Source: Kiritimatiellia bacterium
Lineage (GTDB): Bacteria > Verrucomicrobiota > Kiritimatiellia > SLAD01
Assembly (NCBI GenBank): GCA_007128275.1
Contig: SKXR01000211.1
Span: 1 to 40,534 of the forward strand
Direction of reading: 5' to 3'
Length of the DNA: 40,534 nt
In this document: piece by piece, positions 32,572 through 40,534 of the stretch
Position numbering within the stretch: the first letter of the stretch is position 1
Layout: every line of letters begins with the position of its first letter
Position numbers and translations under genes: made by a program
Notes under the pieces: generated by a model
The model's input: only the letters and a program-made list of their open reading frames with translations
The model's database searches: none
Told to the model about the DNA's origin: nothing

Positions 32572-33675
32572 CTAGCGGATTCGGCCCCAGCGAGAACTCA
32601 GCGGCCAGTAGACCGTGACGGCGGGCCCCACAATGTTCTTCTGGTTGATGCCCCCGAAATAGCGACCGTCGAGGCTGTGTCGGGTATTGTCCCCGAGCGG
32701 TAGATACTGGTCTTCGCCCAGTTGCAGCACGCTTCGGCTGTCGGTCAAGACGGGCGGTGGCACGTCCTGGTTCATCCGCGAATCGTGTGGAGCAGAGACA
32801 TAGCCGTGATAGCCCTTGTCGCGGTCATACACCTGGCGTCGAAAGACGTCCGGTTCAAGGATCCGTACGCCGTTTACCAAGAGGAATGGCGGCTCGATGG
32901 AAATGGCTTCTCCCGGCATGCCGACCAGTCTTTTGATGTAGAACGTGTCAGCCAGCACTTGCGGATGGTCGACATCGTCGGTGCTGAATACGAACACATC
33001 GCCGCGTTTCGGCCGCACAAAGTTGTATCGGACCTTGTTCACGAAAATATGATCGCCGGATCGCACGCGACCGGAAGCCACCACATCGCCCTTGCTTACA
33101 TAATCCCCAAGCTCGAAATGCCGGGCCATGTCGAGGCGGAACGGCGGGACGACCCCATTCGGGCTGTATAGGTAAGGATCTTCGCGGATCAATTGATTCA
33201 CCACGCCGGATCGCGCCGCGCGTACTTCCGTGTACCGGTCTCCGAAAAGGACGATTCGCACTAAACTCAGCGGGAATCGGTCCATCGTCCCCTGCCCCAC
33301 CTGCGATTCCACCTTGATGCCGTGCAGCGTGGGTTCCATTGAACCGGTCGGGATCTTGAATGGTTGAACAAAGAAGGTACGGAAGGCCATGGCCACCGTG
33401 ACGGCCACCACCAGGATCTCCAGATATTCCCGTATACGCGGATGGTTCTTGGGCGGATAGATCGCTTCCGTTCGTTCAATCAGCGTCTCGGCTTCACGCT
33501 CTATGCCGGCATCATCGCGGCGTTTCCACGCCTCTTTCAACGCGCGTTCCGCTTCATGTACCGCTTCGATCCGTTCGGAGGACGCGACATCCTCCCGCAT
33601 GTGACGCGCATGGCGCGCATCATGCAGGATATGCTTGATCTGCTTTTTCAGTCTGCGTCGCTGGAAATAGTTCAT
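32572..33675 (-). CDS. lepB: Signal peptidase I
   Basis: 367 residues, longer than average. Residues 1-80 are a basic/coiled cytoplasmic extension. One membrane segment follows at about 84-104. The catalytic Ser112 is in P-T-G-S-M-E-P-T and the catalytic Lys248 in Y-I-K-R-L-V-G-M-P-G-E; box E is LGDNTRHSLDGR. It cleaves signal peptides at the outer face of the inner membrane. An insertion of about 100 residues separates boxes B and D. It is the last gene of the ruvX-to-lepB run, 36 nt after lepA. Confidence 0.95.
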   Translation of the reverse strand: MNYFQRRRLKKQIKHILHDARHARHMREDVASSERIEAVHEAERALKEAWKRRDDAGIEREAETLIERTEAIYPPKNHPRIREYLEILVVAVTVAMAFRTFFVQPFKIPTGSMEPTLHGIKVESQVGQGTMDRFPLSLVRIVLFGDRYTEVRAARSGVVNQLIREDPYLYSPNGVVPPFRLDMARHFELGDYVSKGDVVASGRVRSGDHIFVNKVRYNFVRPKRGDVFVFSTDDVDHPQVLADTFYIKRLVGMPGEAISIEPPFLLVNGVRILEPDVFRRQVYDRDKGYHGYVSAPHDSRMNQDVPPPVLTDSRSVLQLGEDQYLPLGDNTRHSLDGRYFGGINQKNIVGPAVTVYWPLSSRWGRIR

Positions 33676-33711
33676 GGGGAAAAGATGGATGGGAACGGAG
33701 GAAAAAGCAAC

Positions 33712-35517
33712 CTAGGAGCTGGATTTAAGCACCGAAATGAAGGCCTCCTGCGGAATGCTCACGCGCCCGACCTGTTTCATACGCTTCTTGCCTTCCTTCT
33801 GGCGTTCGAGCAATTTTCGTTTGCGGCTGACGTCGCCGCCGTAGCACTTGGCCGTCACATCCTTGCGCAGCGCCCGGATGGTTTCGCGCGCGATGACATT
33901 CTTCTGGATCGCGGCCTGAATCGGTACGGCGAACATTTGTGAAGGGATGACTTCCTTCAGGGCCTTGCACATTTGCCGTCCGCGTTCCACCGCCTTGTCG
34001 CGATGTACAATACAGGAGAAGGCGTCCACCGATTCGCCGTGCACAAGGATGTCCAGCTTGACCAGTTCATCCTCGTAATACCCGATGTGTTCGTAATCCA
34101 TGGAGGCATATCCGCGGCTGATGCTCTTCAGACGGTCATGAAAATCGATCAGGATTTCGTTGAGCGGGATATTGCAGGTCAACATGACGCGACGCGCATC
34201 CATGGTGTCGGTCTTTTCCAATTCGCCGCGACGATCCATCACCAACTGCATGATATCGCCGATGAACTCATTGGGACAGATGATGAAGGCGTTGACTTTG
34301 GGTTCCTCGATATGATCGATCTGGGTGATGTCCGGGAGGTGCACCGGATTGTCCACCTCGATCATCGTGCCGTTGGTCAGGTGCACTTGGTACACGACGC
34401 CCGGATACGTGGTGATGATGTCCATATCGTACTCGCGCCGCAAGCGTTCCTGGATAATCTCCATGTGCAACAACCCCAGGAAACCACAGCGGAAGCCCAA
34501 CCCCAAGGCCGCCGAACTTTCGGCCTGATAATGGAAGGAACTGTCGTTCAGGATCAGTTTGTCCAAGCTGGCCTTGAGTTTCTCGTAGTCCGCCGTATTC
34601 ACGGGATATATCCCGCTGAATACCATCGGCTGAATCTGTTTGAATCCCGGCAACGGATGCTTGCTGGGCTGAGAAGCCTTGGTGACCGTGTCCCCGATTT
34701 TGATCTCGGACGTGTCCTTGATATTGCCGATCAAATACCCGACATCGCCGGCCTGCATGATGTCCAGCGCCGCCGGTTTCGGTGTAAAGATACCCGTTTC
34801 CTTCACTTCGTAATCGTTCCCCGTGCTCAGCAGGCGGATCTTGTCCCCCTTGGTGATGGACCCGTCCACGATACGGATATAGGTGATGACGCCGCGATAG
34901 GCGTCATAGGTCGAATCAAATACCAAGGCGCGCGTGGCGGCATGGATCGTTCCCTGGGGCGGTGGGATATGGCGGACAATGGCTTCCATGACTTTCTCCA
35001 CCCCGATGCCCGTCTTGGCACTGACCTGCAAGCAGTCCTCCATGGATATGTTCAGCACTTCTTCCACTTGCCGCATGACTTCCGGCACATCGGCGCTGGG
35101 CAGGTCGATTTTATTGATCACGGGAATGATGGTCAGTCCCTGTTCCAGCGCCAGATGGGTATTGGCGACGGTTTGCGCTTCCACGCCTTGCGCCGCGTCC
35201 ACCACCAGCAACGCTCCTTCACAAGCCGCGAGACTACGGGACACCTCGTAGGAAAAGTCCACATGGCCCGGCGTGTCAATCAGGTTGAATCGATACGCCC
35301 TACCGTCTTGCGCCACGTATTTCATGGTGACCGGATGCGCCTTGATGGTGATGCCACGTTCCCGTTCGAGGTCCATCGAATCGAGGATTTGATCCCGTCG
35401 GTCGCGGACTTCAATGGTTTGGGTGGTGTCCAGCATCCGGTCGGCCAACGTCGATTTTCCGTGATCGATATGGGCAATGATGCAGAAGTTTCGGATATGG
35501 GAGAGGTCGGACATCAT
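33712..35517 (-). CDS. lepA: Elongation factor 4 (LepA)
   Basis: 601 residues from ATG 35517, which overlaps the rpe stop (ATGA); ATG 35514 is adjacent. A ribosome-bound GTPase affecting translation fidelity and back-translocation. G motifs: AHIDHGKST, RGITIK, DTPGHVDFSYEVSRSL, NKIDLP and SAKTG. The LepA-specific C-terminal domain is present, with KCYGGDVSRKRKLLERQKEGKKRMK. Its coupling to lepB is widespread. Confidence 0.98.
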   Translation of the reverse strand: MMSDLSHIRNFCIIAHIDHGKSTLADRMLDTTQTIEVRDRRDQILDSMDLERERGITIKAHPVTMKYVAQDGRAYRFNLIDTPGHVDFSYEVSRSLAACEGALLVVDAAQGVEAQTVANTHLALEQGLTIIPVINKIDLPSADVPEVMRQVEEVLNISMEDCLQVSAKTGIGVEKVMEAIVRHIPPPQGTIHAATRALVFDSTYDAYRGVITYIRIVDGSITKGDKIRLLSTGNDYEVKETGIFTPKPAALDIMQAGDVGYLIGNIKDTSEIKIGDTVTKASQPSKHPLPGFKQIQPMVFSGIYPVNTADYEKLKASLDKLILNDSSFHYQAESSAALGLGFRCGFLGLLHMEIIQERLRREYDMDIITTYPGVVYQVHLTNGTMIEVDNPVHLPDITQIDHIEEPKVNAFIICPNEFIGDIMQLVMDRRGELEKTDTMDARRVMLTCNIPLNEILIDFHDRLKSISRGYASMDYEHIGYYEDELVKLDILVHGESVDAFSCIVHRDKAVERGRQMCKALKEVIPSQMFAVPIQAAIQKNVIARETIRALRKDVTAKCYGGDVSRKRKLLERQKEGKKRMKQVGRVSIPQEAFISVLKSSS

Positions 35518-36203
35518 GGGCGGCTCGTCCCGTACTGTGCGAGGCAATCCGCGCGCATATCCGTCATTTCCTGTTGGATGTGTTTTGCGTGAAACAAGGA
35601 GGTGCCGGCCAGCATCACATTCGCGCCCGCAGCCGCGGCTTGCGGTGCGCTGATCCGATCAATTCCGCCATCGACCGAAATATCGATGGCACCGTCCCAT
35701 GCACGGATTTCCGCAATCTTCGGCAGGACCTCGGCGATAAAGGATTGACCGCCGAACCCGGGATGAACGGTCATACAAAGAATTTCGTCCACCCGCCCTT
35801 CCGTCACGAGATCGCGAATCGTATGCGCCGCGGTTTCCGGATTGACGGTAATACCGGCCCGCGCGTTCATCGCGCGGATTTGTCGGAGCGTTTCCGGCAC
35901 GTCGCACGGGGATTCGATATGAATCAACACCGTGTCGGCTCCGGCCTTGATGAACGGCTCGGCATAGCGATCGGGACGCGTGATCATCAGATGAACATGC
36001 AGGTGAACGTCGGGTCCCAAGCTGTGTCGCAAGGCTTCCACGACCGCCGGCCCCATACTGAGGTTGGGCACAAAATGTCCATCCATGACGTCCACATGCA
36101 ACCCGTCGGCGCCCGCGTCGAGCGCTCGGCGACAGTCCTTCTCCAAATTGGCCATATCGGCGGCCAAAATGGAGGGCATCACTTTCATAGGTACCGTTTT
36201 CAT
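35514..36203 (-). CDS. rpe: Ribulose-phosphate 3-epimerase
   Basis: 229 residues, TIM barrel. It interconverts ribulose 5-phosphate and xylulose 5-phosphate. Motifs: M-P-S-I-L-A-A-D, HVDVMDGHFVPNLS (metal-binding His/Asp), HVHLMI, MTVHPGFGGQSF and SVDGGI. Ribulose 5-phosphate is also the RibB substrate. It lies 52 nt after truA and overlaps lepA. Confidence 0.97.
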   Translation of the reverse strand: MKTVPMKVMPSILAADMANLEKDCRRALDAGADGLHVDVMDGHFVPNLSMGPAVVEALRHSLGPDVHLHVHLMITRPDRYAEPFIKAGADTVLIHIESPCDVPETLRQIRAMNARAGITVNPETAAHTIRDLVTEGRVDEILCMTVHPGFGGQSFIAEVLPKIAEIRAWDGAIDISVDGGIDRISAPQAAAAGANVMLAGTSLFHAKHIQQEMTDMRADCLAQYGTSRP

Positions 36204-36255
36204 GAAGCTTCTTTCATCGATTGGGTGTGTACGCTAGCGGAGGGACCGCGTCGCG

Positions 36256-37020
36256 TCAAGAATGTGGCGCTTTGTTATAGTACACCCGCCACAGAAAGAG
36301 GCCTTCCGGCGGCGCCGTAGGAACCCGCGCGGTCCGCAACTTGGATTCCAGAATGGTTCTTGCCGCTTCAGGCGGCAGTTCCGCCCGCCCGATCCGAATG
36401 AGGAAACCCGCCAGACTACGCACCATTTTGTATAAGAACCCGTCCGCGGCGGCGCGGATTAGGATTTCCGATCCCTTTTGACTGACTGTGAGGCGGAACA
36501 GATTACGCACGGTGCCGTCCAATTCCCGGTTCGGATTGGCGGCAAACGCGGCGAAATCATGGCGCCCCTGCAGATGGGCGGCGGCTTGTTGCATGGCGGA
36601 GACGTCCAGCGGTTCCCGAATCCCGGTACGGTACAGTCGTTGAAACGGCGTGATCACCTTCTTGTTAATGATATAATATCGGTATTCCTTCCCCTTGGCG
36701 CTGAATCGGGCGTGGAAATCGGGCGATGCGGGACGCACGGCCAGCACCCGGATATCCGGCTCCAACAAGGCGTTCATGCCAATCAACAGTTTATCCGGTC
36801 GAAACGAGTTCTCCGGGAGATCGAAATGCGCCACCTGTTCGCGTGCGTGGACCCCGCTGTCAGTCCGTCCGCTCGATTCCACACGCACCTTCCCCCCCGA
36901 CAGCTCGTGTAACACCCGCTCCAACTCGCCTTGCACTGTGGTATGGCGGGGCTGGACCTGCCAGCCCGCATAAGCCGTCCCGTCGTATGCGATCGACATG
37001 CAATAGCGTTGTTTGGTCAT
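36256..37020 (-). CDS. truA: tRNA pseudouridine(38-40) synthase
   Basis: 254 residues. It isomerises uridines in the anticodon arm. The catalytic Asp54 is in S-G-R-T-D-S-G-V-H-A. Other motifs: YDGTAYAGWQVQP, F-H-A-R-F-S-A-K-G-K-E-Y-R-Y and FLYKMVRSLAG. The start overlaps the ruvX stop (ATGA). Confidence 0.97.
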   Translation of the reverse strand: MTKQRYCMSIAYDGTAYAGWQVQPRHTTVQGELERVLHELSGGKVRVESSGRTDSGVHAREQVAHFDLPENSFRPDKLLIGMNALLEPDIRVLAVRPASPDFHARFSAKGKEYRYYIINKKVITPFQRLYRTGIREPLDVSAMQQAAAHLQGRHDFAAFAANPNRELDGTVRNLFRLTVSQKGSEILIRAAADGFLYKMVRSLAGFLIRIGRAELPPEAARTILESKLRTARVPTAPPEGLFLWRVYYNKAPHS

Positions 37021-37460
37021 TCCTGTTCTTCAGCCAAGGGCGGCAATCCGGCTTGCGCATCCAAATAATGTTGCAACAGGATTTGCGCGGCCAATTTGTC
37101 CACCAGCTGCTTGCGTTTATTGCGGCGGGTACCGCCTTCGATCAATGCCTGCTGTGCGGTGACCGTGCTGAACCGTTCGTCCCAGAATTCAACCGGCACG
37201 GGCGCAGTCTCTTTGAGGCGATCGGCAAAGGCGCGTGTCTTTTCGGCGGCCGGTCCAAGCGATCCGTCCATACGCATCGGAAGCCCCACAACAAGGCGAT
37301 CCACCTTGTATTCCTGCACACACGCGAGAATGTCGCGCACCACGCCGCCCGGGTTCTGCACCTGAATCACGCGCAACGGCGTAGCGACCGTGCCCGTGGG
37401 ATCACTGAGCGCAAGGCCGATTCTTCGTTCGCCATAATCAATACCGAGTACGCGCGCCAT
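37017..37460 (-). CDS. ruvX: Putative Holliday junction resolvase-like nuclease (YqgF/RuvX)
   Basis: 147 residues, RNase H fold. Proposed roles include Holliday-junction resolution and pre-16S rRNA 5' maturation. Motifs: L-G-I-D-Y-G-E-R-R-I-G-L-A with the first acidic residue, V-V-G-L-P-M-R-M-D-G-S, D-E-R-F-S-T-V-T-A and V-D-K-L-A-A-Q-I-L-L. It lies 3 nt after the acidic coiled-coil gene and overlaps truA. Confidence 0.94.
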   Translation of the reverse strand: MARVLGIDYGERRIGLALSDPTGTVATPLRVIQVQNPGGVVRDILACVQEYKVDRLVVGLPMRMDGSLGPAAEKTRAFADRLKETAPVPVEFWDERFSTVTAQQALIEGGTRRNKRKQLVDKLAAQILLQHYLDAQAGLPPLAEEQE

Positions 37461-37463
37461 GGA

Positions 37464-38486
<1,023 letters not shown>

Positions 38487-38593
38487 GGTCCCATCCTTTT
38501 CTATGCGATCGTTATGCCTCTAGCATATCCCATGGGACGGGAGCCGCAACGGAAAATCCATGGGAATGTGAAATAGGCGACTGTCGTTGATTA

Positions 38594-39679
38594 TCACGTG
38601 CCGGTGCGCGCACGTTGCCGCACGGCAAAATCGGCCAACACCAGTGCGGCCATGGATTCCACGATGGGAATGGCGCGATTCACCACGCACGGGTCGTGAC
38701 GGCCCGCCGCCTCCAGCTCCACCGGGTGGCCCGAAAAATCGACGGTCTTCTGTAGTTTGCTGATGGTGGCGGGCGGCTTGAACGCAATCCGAAACAGTAC
38801 CGGTTCCCCGTTGCTGATGCCGCCCTGAATGCCGCCGCTGCGGTTGGTGGCGGTTCCCAGTCGATCGTCACGCTGAATGAACATGTCGTTGTGATCGGAG
38901 CCGCGCATCGTCGTTCCGGAAAAGCCCGATCCGATCTCGAATCCTTTGGTGGCCGGAAGCGACATCATCGCCTGGGCCAGCTTGGCTTCCATCTTGTCGA
39001 ATACCGGTTCGCCCCAGCCGGCCGGGAGATTGCGACATACACAGGTCACCACGCCGCCCATGGAATCACCGGATTCGCGCGCTTCCATGATGCGCTCCTC
39101 CATGCGACCCGCCACGTCCGGGTCCGGACAGCGGATCATGGTCTGATCGATCATCTCCCGTGTGAGCGCCTCGCCGCTCAGGTCCCGCGCGGTTATGTCG
39201 CCCACGGCGCTCACCCACGCCACAATATCGACCCCGTAGGTCTCGCGAAGAAACTTTTCAGCAATAGCGCCCGCCGCAACCCGACCGATGGTCTCCCGCG
39301 CGCTGGACCGCCCTCCCCCACTGGAGGCGCGAACGCCGTATTTCATTTGATACGTGTAATCGGCATGCGAAGGGCGCGGCACCTGTGCCATCTCCTTGTA
39401 ATCGCCCGGCCGTTGGTCCTTGTTCTTGACCAGTAAACCGATCGGCGTACCGAGGGTCATCCCGTGCTCGGTGCCGGACAGGATCGACACCTGATCGTCT
39501 TCCTTGCGCGGCGTGGCGATGGCGGTTTGTCCCGGCCGCCGCCGGGTCAGTTGCGGTTGGATATCCGCCTCCGTCAACGCCAAGCGAGGCGGACACCCGT
39601 CCACGACGGCGCCTACCCCGTAACAATGGGATTCGCCAAAGGTGGTCACGGTGAAGATGGTGCCGAACGTGCTGGACAT
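38594..39679 (-). CDS. aroC: Chorismate synthase
   Basis: 361 residues; AGGAG sits 12 nt before ATG. It makes chorismate from EPSP using reduced FMN, so it depends on the riboflavin pathway also encoded here. Motifs: G-E-S-H-C (15-19, with the C variant of the first signature), R-R-R-P-G-Q, R-P-S-H-A-D-Y-T-Y, RASSGGGRSSARET and G-R-H-D-P-C. The length is normal. It is followed, after 107 nt, by the acidic coiled-coil gene. Confidence 0.97.
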   Translation of the reverse strand: MSSTFGTIFTVTTFGESHCYGVGAVVDGCPPRLALTEADIQPQLTRRRPGQTAIATPRKEDDQVSILSGTEHGMTLGTPIGLLVKNKDQRPGDYKEMAQVPRPSHADYTYQMKYGVRASSGGGRSSARETIGRVAAGAIAEKFLRETYGVDIVAWVSAVGDITARDLSGEALTREMIDQTMIRCPDPDVAGRMEERIMEARESGDSMGGVVTCVCRNLPAGWGEPVFDKMEAKLAQAMMSLPATKGFEIGSGFSGTTMRGSDHNDMFIQRDDRLGTATNRSGGIQGGISNGEPVLFRIAFKPPATISKLQKTVDFSGHPVELEAAGRHDPCVVNRAIPIVESMAALVLADFAVRQRARTGT

Positions 39680-39805
39680 AATTGCTTGATACTCCTGACT
39701 GACTGTACGGCATCATACGCGTTGAAGGTTCCCGGACACAAGTAGAGAATACGGAACAGGCCACTCCGCTTGCAATCCCGAGCGCTATCCGCATAATACG
39801 TGAAT

Positions 39806-40531
39806 ATGGAACAGACCGAGGAGTCATACGAATCGACAGCCGGCGCGCCCCTCGCCCCCTCCCTCACGCCCAACGATCTGCTGGGATTGGCGCACGGCTT
39901 TTCACGCATTCTGTGGAGCATTCCTCTCGGCCTGTTTCTCTTCACAGGGGCCATGGATTTTGCGGTCAGTCTGTATTTCCGGCTCCCTTCGTATATTGTC
40001 GCCGTGCTGCTCTTCCTGTGGGGCCTGCTGGGTCTGCGGCGCGTGCATTCGCTGAGCCGACAGTGGACCCATTATCTGCATGTCGCCTTCCTGCTGGTGA
40101 TCCTGCTCATCTACTTCTCCCCGTTCGTTTACTGGTGGACCCGTTTTCCGGAAGGCGATCATTTTGTCATCAACCTCTTCGGCATGCTGCTTGCGGCAAC
40201 GTGGCTGTTGTGGAGCATCAACCGGCTGGCGGAAGAGGTGGCGGCGGCGTTGCAGGACCGTTTTTTCCTGATTGAATGCCGATTGAGCGGCTGGGCCGTG
40301 CTGGCCTTGATGTCCGTGCCGGTCTTCCTCTATTTCGTGTACGCCACCCTGTATGCCGGGCGGGCGGACATTCCGCTTCATCGGACCCTTGAAGATATTC
40401 GCTATTTTCCCTACATCCAATGGTACCTTGCCTTGGCACTGCTCCCATTGACCCTTACGATTGCCATTGCTTGGAAGACGAAGGAACGCGCGTTGACTCT
40501 GCTTCGGGTGCGGGCCGATAAGAACGCGTAA
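39806..40531 (+). CDS. Polytopic membrane protein, function unknown
   Basis: 241 residues from ATG 39806; GTG 39800 is an alternative and neither has a clear ribosome binding site. Hydrophobic segments lie at about 36-56, 60-76, 92-110, 123-142, 164-188 and 207-227, giving about six membrane spans. I recognise no family motif. It is divergent from aroC, with ~125 bases between starts. Confidence 0.75.
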   Translation: MEQTEESYESTAGAPLAPSLTPNDLLGLAHGFSRILWSIPLGLFLFTGAMDFAVSLYFRLPSYIVAVLLFLWGLLGLRRVHSLSRQWTHYLHVAFLLVILLIYFSPFVYWWTRFPEGDHFVINLFGMLLAATWLLWSINRLAEEVAAALQDRFFLIECRLSGWAVLALMSVPVFLYFVYATLYAGRADIPLHRTLEDIRYFPYIQWYLALALLPLTLTIAIAWKTKERALTLLRVRADKNA

Positions 40532-40534
40532 AGG

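Noticed and set aside
33973..35592. Long plus-strand open frame (539 codons) opposite lepA
   Set aside because: Antisense shadow of lepA. Composition is skewed to His, Asp and Gly and no domain is recognisable.

Overview
This window looks like a chromosomal segment of a diderm bacterium, probably from the Planctomycetes-Verrucomicrobia-Chlamydiae group and perhaps Kiritimatiellota- or Verrucomicrobia-like. The lineage call is inference. It rests on LpxA (lipid A synthesis), a CdsZ-type zinc-ribbon coiled-coil protein beside rnpB, a giant secreted CotH-like protein with a C-terminal 'ADPDDER..LAKYALGLD' domain of the kind I associate with that group, and short dispersed intergenic repeats. Base composition looks fairly uniform and moderately GC-rich. 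I see no transposase, integrase, phage gene, CRISPR array or recognisable defence system.

Layout. 1-4590: a C-terminal gene remnant followed by a large secreted CotH/lamin-tail protein that ends at a strong terminator. 4993-7392 (minus): tRNA-Arg, then an Rnk/GreA-like factor, then a Na+/H+ antiporter fused to a PTS-EIIA domain. 7707-13429 (plus): uvrB, then nadC, coaX, trpA and manC; the last four are tightly packed, with ATGA overlaps. 13433-20135 (minus): ABC-2 permease, ABC ATPase, a second permease with a large extracytoplasmic insert, and a membrane-anchored helical-repeat protein; then a Na+/phosphate cotransporter. 20234-25768 (plus): lpxA, then an FMN riboswitch with an intrinsic terminator controlling ribB-ribH-nusB-ftsY-ribD-ribE. 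26359-28404 (plus): zinc-ribbon protein, RNase P RNA and a GspC-like PDZ protein. 28466-30721 (minus): rnr. 30770-32221 (plus): glgA. 32572-39679 (minus): aroC, then an acidic coiled-coil membrane protein followed by ruvX-truA-rpe-lepA-lepB. 39806-40531 (plus): a polytopic membrane protein.

Most of the window is housekeeping: DNA repair, cofactors (NAD, CoA, riboflavin), tryptophan and chorismate, lipid A, glycogen, translation and RNA processing, and protein export. Gene order suggests co-regulation. Riboflavin genes sandwich nusB and ftsY behind one FMN switch, and the ruvX to lepB run is nearly gapless.

The parts least explained by known biology are: the four-gene ABC/helical-repeat export cluster; several unrelated families of intergenic hairpin repeats, one of which supplies the stop codon of rnr; a perfect 40-bp palindrome between tRNA-Arg and uvrB; and the CotH-like gene, whose signal peptide has no in-frame canonical start. 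I did not find a clearly new, self-contained system. The ABC cluster is the best candidate.
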